From Anoplopoma fimbria (Eukaryota > Chordata > Actinopteri > Perciformes > Anoplopomatidae), in the NCBI RefSeq assembly GCF_027596085.1, contig NC_072458.1, positions 3,614,139 through 3,678,138 of the forward strand: a stretch of 64,000 nucleotides of DNA, given 5' to 3'. Below are positions 1 to 11,136 of this stretch, piece after piece (within the stretch, counting starts at the first letter, position 1; every line of letters starts with the position of its first letter). The notes under the pieces are model-generated. The model saw only the letters and a program-made list of their open reading frames with translations, was not told where the DNA came from and made no database searches. A program made the translations under genes and the position numbers.

Positions 1-1211
1 TGCCTGTCTGCTTTTTGAATATTCCAGCTGGATCACAGATGTAAGTGCTCTATTTGTGGATCACCGAGTGACGCCATGGCCCCCTTATCCCCCCACACAC
101 TGTCGCACAGCCACAATCACACAACAGAGAACCAAAAAAAGACCAGCCTTCACAACGAAATCTGTGTCACCCTCTACCTCATCATGTTACGTAGCTGTCG
201 GGGAGACAGAAAACTGCTCTTGCGAGAAGAGCTGGAAACGGACCATTAGGGTGTCAGAGTTTCCCCGCCCAACCTATCCAAACGCTCTGAAAAGCTTTCG
301 AGGCGACACTGTGATTTGAATTTTTTAGATTTGATCAAGGAAGGATAGTGTCAGCTTAAAATGTCAGCCCTCAACATTTACAGTTACACATATATTTTAT
401 GAAAGACAGCTTATCTTCCTGTTCCTTCTCTATCCCTCTGTCTTATCATATCTCTGTTGCATTTCTTTCAACCTGCTCCATGTTGCGACCATCCTTTATT
501 CCACTCACATGTCAGACCTCTCTCTTTCTTTCTCCAACTCTGCTCTCTTTGCTTCTTACATCCTTTCTCTCACTGTGCTACGTAACTTCCTATAAAAAAA
601 TATATTTAAACTCCTTTACACTGAATAATTGTATGTTACCAGTTAAGCTTACCAGACACTAGGCCACGAGTTATACTTCCATTGACAATGTTTGCTGCTG
701 TAAACGATCTGTGGCACTGACTCACTGTGCATATACAACTGAGGCCAGAAGCATCTCTGATTGCCTCTTGGGATAGTTTGGATAATTTAGCCTTCAAACT
801 TGACTGCATCTACATCTGATTATTTTCCTTTTTTTGCTTCATCGAAGCAATTCTTATCAACCATGCATGTTAAAACCAGGAAGAAATGGTTGAAGACAGA
901 ACAACATCTAGATATTAGCCCAATCATGGTATACTTCTGTTGTGTCCCATTTCATGCCAAAAGATAGAAGAAGAGAGGAGAGAAAAATAAAATAAGAAAC
1001 CCTGTATGCATGTGTACCAGCCTATACAGTGTCCTTGTTAAACTGCCCTGCTCTATACAGTGAAAGTGGGACAATTCTCAGATGACTTATTCATTGTCCA
1101 AGATTTACTTTGGATGGCATCAACTCATACACAAATACAGTATTAAATAAATAAGTAAGAATTGTGGCTCTCTTCATTGAATCGTTGCATTGTTCAGGAA
1201 GGATGACTTAC
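1..1211 (-). other. gabbr2: gabbr2 intron 4 (partial, 5' portion)
   Basis: This is intronic sequence downstream of exon 4 in the sense of the gene. It starts with the consensus donor GTAAGT at 1211 and runs off the window. It holds AT-rich unique-looking sequence and pyrimidine-rich patches around 415-560. I see no exon, RNA gene or recognisable transposon in it. Exon 5 is expected beyond position 1. Confidence 0.8.
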
Positions 1212-1313
1212 CTTGAGTTTCTTGACGTTGACACAGGGGTCGTTGGAGAAACTTTCTGTATCTGCAATCTGAATGTCTGCTTTCTCCAGCTCATTAGTTA
1301 GATCATTCCTCAC
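1212..1313 (-). CDS. gabbr2: gabbr2 exon 4 (GABA-B receptor subunit 2, ectodomain)
   Basis: This short exon encodes 34 residues: [20 protein letters not shown] followed by [14 protein letters not shown]. It matches human residues about 211-244 (VRNDLTG...[17 protein letters not shown]) and keeps the Cys equivalent to human C237, which pairs with C266 in a later exon outside the window. It falls in lobe 2 of the ectodomain. The 5' half ([11 protein letters not shown]) is diverged from human GVLYGEDIEIS, while the 3' half is nearly identical. The acceptor is a strong pyrimidine tract ending CCCCTATTTTAG, and the exon opens with GTGAGG. The donor is AAG|GTAAGT, a consensus site. It is phase 0 at both ends. 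The exon is too short to be obvious in a six-frame view and was found by reverse-complementing the region downstream of exon 3. Confidence 0.95.
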
Positions 1314-1720
1314 CTAAAATAGGGGAGAGACAGAGAAAGAAGGAGTTGATCATTACCATGTAATTTGTTCATTGTTCTGTTCTTTTTATTTATCATCCAC
1401 CACATTCTAAGTCCCGGTATGAACCTTTATGGGTGACACTCTCCCAGTCAAAAAGAACCAGTTAGAACCAACTGTCTAACATGTTCCTTCTCACATGGAT
1501 TGAATTTATTTGGGATTCGTAAGAAACTGGCAATTCAAAATTGAGGAGAAATGGGAGAAATGCCAAAAAAACCCATTCATCAAATAATCAAAAAAGATTG
1601 CCATGCAAAACAAATTTCTGAATCCATTGATAAGCTATAATCAACTTACTTAGATTAGCTCTATAAAAATTCAGTATGAGTGATTGAATGAGTTCTGTTA
1701 AAAACAATAATATTCAAATT

Positions 1721-1776
1721 ATTTATATATAAATATATATATATAATATATATATATATATACATGTATATATATA
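1721..1776. repeat. (AT)n-rich tract
   Basis: An imperfect alternating AT tract with one interrupting ACATGT. It is AT-only for most of its length and could extrude as a cruciform. Confidence 0.9.
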
Positions 1777-4700
1777 TAGAGAGAGGAATAATACCTTATA
1801 ATGGTATATCTGGATACAATGTGTATATAGTAATGTTTATATGTTATGTTCAAAACAATACAGATAGATAAATGCAGACTATTTAATGTTCTGAGCTGGT
1901 CTCTGCATGCTGTATCTTAAATTGTGAGTAGGAAGACAGAAAGACAAGCCTCTTTACATCAAGGCATGACAGAGACATATTAAATACTGAAGACATCCAA
2001 ATCATCATCATGATTTAATTCACTCTGTTCGATGTGGATTTGTTGCATTCACAATATCCAACATGCATTTGTCAAAGTTATATGCGTTGTTTATTTTCAG
2101 AATGACACAAGAGGCACAATTTTATGCTTTGAATTTAACAACTGGTTTAAAAACGTATATATAAAAGATAAGACATATGTGCAGTACTGTAAATGTATCT
2201 GCAGCAGCTATATATCTGCTTTGATGTATTGGTTCAGTGGAATGGTGGACAATGGGATCAGAGAAGGAGGAGAATGGAGCAGGTACCCCACAGTGATGGC
2301 GATCATGAGGTGGTTTATCAAACTGCCTCTCGCTTTCTCTCGCCCCTCACAAACACACATACTAGGATTTATCCCTCTGGCTTCCCTCCTCAAACTACAA
2401 TTTTAGAAAAGGCCTTTTTTCACCACAGACATTTTGACTTTTCAAAGGAAAAGCAAAGTGTAACTGACAACATTAATGACGGCTCTGTTCCATTTAGCTG
2501 TTCTAGTAAGGTATGCCAATGAGCCAGCATGCACAATATCAGGGTCCTGCATGGGATCACCTACATGGAAAGCAGCCATTATAAATGTTTCACCTGTGTA
2601 GTCAAAAAGTCTGCTGTTAGAAAAATCTACAGTTTACATGCTTTGGTTCACTGTTGACATCTTTTCCTCTCTTTTTGGCCTTTCTTTTTCTGATGTCCTC
2701 CGGCCATGCCCTGCAGCCATTGGCCTCTCCACTTCCACCCGAGAGTTTGGCATTAGGGGCCATGAGGAGCATCAGAGAAGAGTGCTCTCAAATGGGCATG
2801 CCAAGCTCAGTTGGCAGAGACAACATGTAACAGTTGAAGGCCTTGTGTGTTTGCCCTACATTTGTCTGTAATCGTGCATGTGCATGTGGTTTTATCCATA
2901 TTATTTGTTTCCTATTGCTTCAAATACATATTGTGGACTGCCATGGCTATGAATGGAATTCATTTCATACATAAAACGCTTTTCCTTGAGTGATACTTTA
3001 TCCCAAATCCATGCTTAGCTTGACATTTTTTGTAGTTTCCCCATTGAAAGATAATGGAGGGTTGGGTCACCCTGAATTTATAATGTTTATAATGACAGGT
3101 TGTCATCACAGAACAAAGGCATCAAATCTCCCATGGAAACTTTTCAGACCATTCCTGCAGCACAAACTTCCACAAGTTTCAGAGACAGACGGAGGGCAAC
3201 ATCCAGACTGGCAAACATATTTATTCTTAAGCCATATTTTGACAAAAATAAAGCTGTGGAATACACTGAAATGGAAAGCAGAGAAGTGGATTATGCTGAG
3301 GGGCTGGTTAAACCTTTTCTATGGACATTTTTATTCTGTCTTTTGCTGTTAAAAGTTCATTCATCATTTTTTTGATTTAATCTGACCAAAGCCATGTTCT
3401 CGGTCAATAAAGAAACTATAAGGTTCAATATTACAAGCCTACAGGGTGTAAGTGTTTCATAATCAAAACATGGATTTCAGGTTGGGTACAACTTCACAAA
3501 TAGCTACAGCACATCAAAGTGGTGTGAACATAGTTACAGCAGTAAGCATTCCCAATTATATAGTCCATGACTGCTATCACTACCATTCAATCCACCACCA
3601 CTTTCTTTTGTTACTGTTAAAAATAGCCATTAAAACTATTTCATGTAATAGACTAGAAGATGGCTGCAATCAAATCAATGAAATTGAACTTCAACTTTAT
3701 TTCCATTCATGTCTCTAAATGTCTGCTGTCATAATTGCCTGCCCCCCCTTGGTACCCTGGAGGGAGCTCTAAATCACTCTGTACATCACTCACTCTTGTA
3801 CAAACATTCCCTCCAATGTACTGTTTGCTGAGCTGAAACAACAGAGAGGCTGGAGTGGATCAATACAACCAGGTTTCGCTCTTGAGGAACAATTGGCATG
3901 GTGGTCTGGACAAGGTACAAAGTCCTGTTGTGCTGAGCGTTGATCTAAAAGGCTTGGCTGCTGCAATGCTAAGTACAAACTAGCATGGACAGTAGAGGGT
4001 TTGCAGCAGTTTAGCTCTGTGTTTGAAGAGGTGTGTTGGAGCGAGCGCACAGGTGTATGGAATAACAACTTGCAATCACATACAGACAAGACATACTGAC
4101 ATGCAGACACACGCACATACACAACATCACAAAGGCTGACACATAAAGCCATTCACCTCATGGAAAAAAAAGCCCTTGTCGCGAGAGGATTTTATTGGTG
4201 TCACACATAGTCACTAGAGTGATTTTGCATTTCCTCCACTGAGATGGAAAAGGACAAATACATCTGTGTTCTGGTGGACTGAGTGTGTTAGAGAGAGCGA
4301 GGGAGGAGGGTGGAAGGGAGGGGTATGGATGGATTGAGTGACGGAAGGAGGGGGAAAAGTGAGCAGCTTTTCCTGCATAACAAAAACATCCTTGATTGTC
4401 TGGGCAGCCTGGGAATCCCCGGCAGCAAATACAGAAGAGAATTAATCCTGATGCACTTCTGGGCATGCGTGCATGCACACACACACATGCACAGACAACT
4501 AAGTACACACCCACACATGATGGACAGAATGACAAAATGTCAGATGCACTCAGTTTGATGTGTGCAATGCATTGATGTCTACAAAGGGCATCAACATAAT
4601 ATGACTTTATTTATATGCAGAATGTTTTTTTTATCTACAAATACAATAACACACACAAATAGACATATCACCACATAATACATGTAGATAAATGTTTAGC

Positions 4701-5146
4701 TGAAGTTGAGGGATACCCTGTAATTCTTTGTGTATATGACAGAATGAGGTATCATCCCATACCAACTGCCTCTGTCTTCCATTCGACTGACTGAAAATTA
4801 AAAACTCCGTCATCAGAGCTTTGGTCCTTGAGTTGAGGATGTTTTTAAAATACATTGGTAGCAGTGGGCTTTGCGTCATCATTTAAACTTTCATAGTTAA
4901 TTCAATATCCTATCCTAGGATAATAATTCTATCCTCTAGACCTAAGTGCATATTTTGCAGGGCTGTAACTAAGGTATATTTTCATTATCGTTCTGCAATT
5001 TAGTTTCTCAATTGACTTAAAAAAATACCGAAAATGCATGTTACAATTGACAAAAACCACAGGTAGAGTAATGTCTTCAAATGCATGTTTTGTTTTGACA
5101 GTAGGCAATTTGACAGGGGATGAGGGGGGATGTTGTCCTTGATGTT

Positions 5147-5354
5147 GCGGCTGTGGCACATGAGGTAGAGCGCTTGTCCCGTAACCACAAGGTTGGTGGT
5201 TCAAACCCCTCTACCGGCAACATGCCGAGGTGTCCTTGAGCAAGACACCTAACCCCAAGTTGCTCCCCGGGCGCTTCATTGCAGCCCACTGCTCCTCCGG
5301 GATGGGTTAAATGCAGAGAAATAATTTCCCCATTGTGGGACTAATAAAGGATTG

Positions 5355-5398
<44 letters not shown>
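5147..5398 (+). mobile_element. tRNA-headed SINE (V-SINE-like core) with (ATT)n tail
   Basis: The head resembles a tRNA with an A-box-like GAGGTAGAGCG and a B box GGTTCAAACCC (within 5195-5210). This is followed by the fish SINE core GTGTCCTTGAGCAAGACACC and CCCCAAGTTGCTCCCCGGGC. The 3' body has CCCCATTGTGGGACTAATAA and ends in an (ATT)n tail at 5356-5398. Read in the antisense direction the core gives the peptide EQLGVRCLAQGH, matching the equivalent shadow of the SINE at 23.7 kb (EQLGVKCLAQGH), which shows that the two share a core. The tail differs from that of the other SINE, so it probably uses a different LINE partner. The start is approximate. Confidence 0.8.
5356..5398 (+). repeat. 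(ATT)n SINE tail microsatellite
   Basis: About 14 uninterrupted ATT units form the 3' end of the SINE. Confidence 0.95.
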
Positions 5399-6699
5399 GT
5401 TAGCGAAAGGCCAAAAATGCATCCCTCTTGTTAACATGCCATCCCCTAGTCGCAGAGAGTGAGCAGGGACATAGGGGCTGTTTAGTTAAGTGTGTCTATC
5501 CCTAACTCATTGATCCTTTATTTGACTGAGGTTTGTTCAAGGTGGAACTTATGGCACCGACTGAATTTCCGAATGAAACAAACCAGGTCCATCCCTCTGT
5601 TAAAAAAAACAAAACGCCTACTGGTAATATTCCAAAGATATATAGTTTACTACTGTATACCAAAATACAAAAAACAGCTTAACCTATCAATACAGAAGGT
5701 GGAAATAGGGGATGTTTGGTATTTTTGCCTGATGAATGATCGGAATGATTAATCAATTTTCTTTAAGCTTAACATTTGCAACTAAACAAATACACTTGCC
5801 TCAAAAATAAAAAATCACACCTTTCAGCGAACAGACAGATATACTAAAGTGAGTGCCCTGATGCAGAGTAAGTGAGGAGTTTTGATGATTCAGGTGCTAC
5901 CAGAATGACACAGTGAGACAAACACACTGCTGTAGTCTAACCTCAAATAATAAACACATCATTTCTAGGCCTCTGCGTAAGTCCCTTTGCTGTGAAGGGT
6001 GTGACTGCATGTGTGTGTTAATAAGTGTCACACATAGACACTAGAGTGTTAGCAGGGGCTTTTTATCATCACATCGGTCTGTCTTAGCCGTGTGCACGTC
6101 TACCTGCACATTTATATTGGAGATGTACTGCAAAGAGACAAAACAGAGGATGTGTCATGTACGTTTTCATGCAATTTATACACATCTGTCCCTCATACTG
6201 TGTGCTATATTGCCATATAAATCTCCATGCAAATCCCAGAGTTCAGACTATAATGCCAGTCATGTGCTTATACAAACTAGCGTAACAAACGGTTGTGCTA
6301 CAGCCTGATGACAAGCCCTTGAATGGCTTCCTCCGGTGGCCTTACACGGCCTGTACAATGGCATGACGGAATCATTCTGCAAAGGAATTTAAACAACATT
6401 TCATGGTCATTTCTAACGAAAAGTAGCTGACGGATAAAGAATACTTGTGAAATGCATAAACCAGGGCAACAATAAAGCAATTTTTAAGATTTCTGTGGGA
6501 CCTCAGAGAGAGTGGCTGCTGAGAGAGTAACTTTACCTAAATGTATAAGTGGTCATAGTGTTATTAAACAGCTGAGCTCGTTGGGTTCCAGGCAGAGGAC
6601 AGAGTCCTAATCCTGTTCTCAGGTCTGTCATCTGACTGGCTGATGATGGCTGCTCTGTTCCTAAAAGAGCCCTGTTGGCCGGCAATCTCAATAATGTTG

Positions 6700-6805
<106 letters not shown>

Positions 6806-7731
6806 CTTTGTGTACATGTGTTGGTTATGTGGACAGACACCTTCACACTAGCAATAGCTAGCCTAGCCTAGTCTACCCCCACCCACTCTCCCAACCCCTG
6901 TGTGTGTTCAACGGTGTCTAACAATAGAAGTGACGAGCTGGCTTTAGCTTACAGATTAGTGTCCCAGATGACATATTTTATACGTGTGTGTTTGTGTGGT
7001 GTGCATGGCCCCGACTGAATCCCTAACAAGCGTTACATAACATTAACCTCTTCTCCCTGGGAAACAGCACATCTGTAGATCCCTAAGCAGTTAGCCACGA
7101 TGGCTATTTTTGTGACATCTTTCTGGTTTATTTTTAGCCAGAATCAGAGACAAGCTTGAAATGGTGAATGTCAAAAAGAAAACATAGTTATTTGGAAAGC
7201 TGTAAGAGGCTCCCACAGCTTGCCCCCAAATATACATTGTTTGGTAGTCGTTTCTATAAGATGAAGACGGGTATGTAGCACAACCCATCGAGCCATAATA
7301 ACCACATTTAAGGAAAATACGCCAGATTAAAATAAACCAGAATTATTCTTAAATGGAACACTTAAATTATAGAGGAAGGTTACAAAATAAATTCATAATT
7401 CAATCTATTGTTATTAATATTTTCTTTTCATTGGCAGTATCCAAACAACAGTTTGCATTTTGCGACAACCATTGGTCTTTTTACACGCCACCATGATTTC
7501 CAGATGTACCAAAAACCAACGTGCTCTGAAGTTGACAGAGGATTGTACAAATCATAAAGTACGGAAGTGATGCTTGCATATTTGTAAATCAGGATTAGAG
7601 GCCAATCTCGTGGCAGGTTGATTGAATCGGGCCGCCGGTCTCCCTCCCATCCTAAGCCCCTTGGCGCTTTCAGGAGGGGAGAGATAAAGGGATTTGGGCT
7701 CTCTGAGATTTGCAGTGAGACTTCTTATACA

Positions 7732-7749
7732 CCCCCCCCCCCCCCCCCC
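7732..7749. repeat. C18 homopolymer with CCACCT repeats after it
   Basis: Eighteen consecutive C on the plus strand (G18 in the gabbr2 transcript), followed by three ACCTCC units to about 7770. Confidence 0.97.
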
Positions 7750-8309
7750 AACACCTCCACCTCCACCTCCCACCCCCAGCTGCTGAGCAGATTGTTTTCT
7801 ACCAGGGCCTCGAGGCAAGAGCTCAATATGTTTTTCTCAAATTCATGCTTTCAATACCTCTGACATGGCTTTTTTTAACTGAATGTTCCCGTGTCACCAA
7901 TGTGATAAAATGTTTGGCAGAGTATGACAAATGTGTATGTTTCGCTAATGTTCAACCACAAACATGAATATGTTTGTCTTGCAAGTTACCATCCTTTTTG
8001 GTAAGACATGATTTTAACTTAAAATATTTATAAATGATTTGGATTGTTATATCTCTTATTTATTTCAATGTTAAAGGCTGCCTGACACTCAGTATAATAG
8101 AGGAAACAACTTTTTCTTGGGGAATGTAAATTGGTCCTCTCCAGTCCTGAGCTGAAATCCGACTTTCCACCACTTCCAAAATAAATCATCTATCTTTCAA
8201 AGGTTTTTTAGTAGGAACAAAATACTTCTCACAAATGTAGCTAGGTATAATAGACTGAAGGCTGCTTTCTATCTATTCTATCTATCTATAGGGACATTAA
8301 ACTGCGTTA

Positions 8310-9045
8310 TGCTGCGTTCACACCAAAAGCGAAGCGAATATTCGCAACGCGTCTTTGTGTCAGTTTACTCGCAGGTCCATTTGTGTTTATTCGCTTCATT
8401 CGCGATAGACTCGCTGGAGAGGGGGAGGGGCTTATCTCCAATGAAAACTCTGTCAACTCAGCTATTTATTTCCGCCATCAACCATGCAAGAAATAACTAC
8501 TATTTCTACTTTATATTTGTTGTGGCAGTCCCAGATATCCAGGGAAACTAAACGCCGTCTTGTCTGGTTTAATCTGTATTCACTGAATCCAGCAAACCAC
8601 ACGTCGGCTCGTTTACTACAGCTGTATGGACCGAAAATAAACAATTTTATTGTGATTTAATTGCAATAAATGTACAAAAAGGAACGCCGAAATAACAACA
8701 CAATGATGGTGGTTTGTAAAAAGTCAGAATTCATGTTTTGTTAGTTCTCTCTGCAGGACAACAAGGAAATCACTTTTAAAATCATTGTTTTCTGAACGGA
8801 GCTTGGATCGGTGACAGAGTGACAGGAGGAGAATCTCAACGTTGATTGGCTTTCGCAACACAGCGTCACGCGAATTTTTCGCCGGAGTTGAAATATTTCA
8901 ACTCGCGCGAATGAAGCGATTTTGCCTCATTTGCGCCGCCAGCCTCGAGTTCGCGTCTACTCGCGTATATTCGTGTCTGTGCATTGACTTTACATGTAAA
9001 CTAAACGCGCAAAAAAATTGCTTCGCTTTTGGTGTGAACACGGCA
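8310..9045. mobile_element. 736-bp MITE with TTA target-site duplication (PIF/Harbinger-like)
   Basis: Near-perfect terminal inverted repeats of about 28 bp begin TGCTGCGTTCACACCAAAAG at the left (8310-8339) and, read inward on the other strand, TGCCGTGTTCACACCAAAAG at the right (9018-9045). TTA lies directly outside both ends (8307-8309 and 9046-9048). This fits the TWA target preference of PIF/Harbinger elements. The subterminal regions are rich in GCGAA/TTCGC words, including the palindrome GCGAATATTCGC. No transposase frame is present, so this is a non-autonomous deletion derivative. The superfamily is inferred from the TSD alone. Confidence 0.85.
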
Positions 9046-10090
9046 TTAGAGTTAGGATAAAGCTCCAGTTTAAGTTTCAAAAATGTTAATCTACGCATTT
9101 GCTCAGACTCATGGAGAATCCATCCACAGAGTTTAAAGTGGGTGGAATAATATTAATTCGGTCAAATAGTGGAGAAAAGCTTGAATTCAATTGATTGCCA
9201 CCCACTCATATCATGTTGGCATCATCTGAATGACAATGAAAAAAAAATGCAAAACATTGTTCAGTACTGATACTACTCCCAGTCTCTGCGTCTGTAAATG
9301 ACAAGATAAAAATCTCCCTGACTGAAAATATATTCAGTGTTTTATAATTGTGAGATGTTAACCTTCAACTTCAGGAGATGGGAAGTTTCTCCTACACTGC
9401 TCAAAGGTATAAGGATGGCAAGACAGGAATTAATAAAGGTACACAGACTATGAAAACGAGAGTTACGAATAACTAAGTTTCTATGAATTCTGGACGACCA
9501 CCAGATGGCTGTGCTTTACCACTAGATGGCTTATACCAGCAAGGAATGCTTCCCGCACATAGGAATGGAAGCGGTTGACAGGACTGCCGCTGAAGTGGCA
9601 TGAGGAGCAGCAACATTGACACGGTAATGATGGTAGACGAAGACTCCCAGGTTGCAACCGCACAGATCTTTTTAAAGAGAGACCCCATTCAAGGCTTCCC
9701 AGGATGTGGGCACACTCTGAGTAGAGTGACACTTCACATAACTAGGGGCAGTTAGTCCACAGTACAATAAGAAATCCTTTGTTTTGACAGGGGTGCATCC
9801 TGTTTACAATCCCAATAGCAAACAAAAAGGGTGGTAGGTAAATTGGCAGGGGCCTCCACATATGTATGGAGTGCCTGCACCGGGCACAGTACATTACATT
9901 ACATTACAGTCATTTAGCAGACGCTTTTATCCAAAGCGACTTACAGGAAGTGTATTCAACATAGGTATTCAAGAGAACTACTAGTCACCAGAAGTCATAA
10001 GTGCATCTCCTTTCTTAAACAAGCATCTTAAAGCATAAGCCAGAGCAAAAGTATAGTGCAGAGGCAAATTACTACGAAAACAATAATTGC

Positions 10091-10201
10091 AACAGACTAA
10101 TACGAATATAATAAGTGCTACAAACTACTACGAATAGGATAAGTGCAGTAAACGAATACGAATTCAATAAGTGCAACAACTAATACGAATGCAATAAGTG
10201 C
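10091..10201 (-). repeat. degenerate minisatellite in the L2 3' UTR
   Basis: Four imperfect units of about 27-29 bp each contain TACGAAT followed by AATAAGTGC or GATAAGTGC on the plus strand. The array sits just after the ORF2 stop codon. Confidence 0.8.
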
Positions 10202-11136
10202 TACGAGGAAGGCTCAGGGTAGTACTTCTTGAAGAGGTGAGTTTTCAGCCTGCGCCTAAAGATGGGCAGCGACTCTGCTGTCCTGACGTCAGTGGGGAGT
10301 TCATTCCACCACTGAGGGGCCAGGACAGAAAAAAGCTGTGACCGGGTGGATCGGCCGCAGGGACCTCTGAGCGACGGGGCAACCAATCGCCCCGAGGCAG
10401 CAGAGCGAAGTGGTCGGGCGGGGGTGTAGGGCTTGACCAAGGCCTGGAGATAGGAAGGAGCTGTTCCTTTCACTGCCCTGTAGGCTAGCACCAGAGTCTT
10501 AAACTGGATGCGAGCTCTTACAGGGAGCCAGTGTAGAGAACGGAGAAGGGAAGTTGTGTGAGAGAACTTGGGGCGATTGAACACCAGACGTGTTGCAGCT
10601 TTCTGGACAAGCTCCAGAGGTCTGATGGCCGACGCCGGGGCTCCGGCAAGTAGTGAGTTGCAGTAGTCCAGGCGGGAGATGACCAGAGCCTGGATGAGCA
10701 CCTGCGCCGTCTCGTCAGTGAGGAAGGGGCGAATCCTCCTGATGTTGTAGAGGAGGAATCTGCAGGAGCGTGTGACCGATGCAATGTTTGCTGAGAACGA
10801 CAGTTGGTCGTCCAGGGTCACACCCAGATTCCTCACAGTCCGAGTTGGCGCCACTACGGCATCATCAATGGTGATGGACAGGTCTCGGTGCGGGCAGCCC
10901 TTCCCCGGGAGGAACAGTAGCTCGGTTTTGTCCAGGTTGAGCTTCAGGTGGTGTGTCGCCATCCACTTCGAGATGTCAGCCAAGCACGCAGCAATGCGTG
11001 CCTCCACTTGGGTGTCACCGGGAGGAAATGACAAGACCAGCTGGGTGTCATCGGCATAACAATGGTAAGAGAAGTCATGCGAGCGAATAACAGAACCCAG
11101 AGATGTTGTGTAGAGAACCCAGAGATGTTGTGTAGC
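10201..11136 (-). pseudogene. L2 LINE ORF2 fragment: reverse transcriptase C-terminal part
   Basis: About 311 codons remain open from the truncation point to a TAG at 10201-10203. Near the N-terminus is SLGSVIRSHDFSYHCYADDT, which contains the catalytic YADD box of reverse transcriptase (codons at 11058-11047). Next come the LINE-typical LNLDKTELLFLPGKG, VRNLGVTLDDQLSF, ALVISRLDYCNSLLAG, SLHWLPVRARIQFKTL and WWNELPTDVRTAESLPIFRR, then LKTHLFKKYY near the end. This is the thumb and C-terminal region of an L2/Jockey-group ORF2. No frameshift or stop interrupts it, which suggests a fairly recent insertion. It lacks the endonuclease and the other palm motifs, so it cannot work on its own. In the same orientation as gabbr2 it is merely carried in the intron. 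Confidence 0.93.
11092..11135. repeat. 22-bp exact tandem duplication at the L2 5' junction
   Basis: The unit begins AGAACCCAGAGATGTTG and occurs twice head to tail with no mismatch. Because 22 is not a multiple of three, the upstream copy is out of frame with the YADD frame. Confidence 0.95.

Larger units (their letters stand above)
4957..5765 (+). mobile_element. hAT-like fish interspersed repeat, interrupted by a SINE
   Basis: The left part (about 4957-5110) begins GGGCTGTAACTAAGGTATAT and the right part (about 5625-5765) contains AAAGATATATAGTTTACTAC, GATGTTTGGTATTTTTGCCT and GATTAATCAATTTTCT. These match, in order, a very common fish non-autonomous repeat that opens GGGCTGCAACTAACGATTAT and closes near a CAGCTCTA end (family recalled from memory; probably hAT-like). 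The middle is replaced by about 515 bp that includes a SINE. A second copy at 50470-50740 shows the uninterrupted arrangement. The right terminus is eroded. Confidence 0.6.
9891..11135 (-). mobile_element. 5'-truncated L2-type LINE
   Basis: This non-LTR retrotransposon copy reads on the minus strand. It contains the C-terminal part of ORF2 (described separately), a 3' UTR with a degenerate minisatellite (10091-10201), and the typical fish L2 3' end CTGTAAGTCGCTTTGGATAA, followed by AAGCGTCTGCTAAATGAC and an (ATGTA)n tail at 9891-9908. The endonuclease and most of the reverse transcriptase are missing, as usual for 5' truncation. The 5' junction carries a 22-bp direct duplication (11092-11113 and 11114-11135). 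No clear target-site duplication was found. Confidence 0.93.

Noticed and set aside
10201..11034. 277-residue ORF as a host gene
   Set aside because: YADD and the C-terminal motifs identify it as L2 LINE ORF2. It ends in an L2 3' UTR and tail, so it is a transposon fragment.
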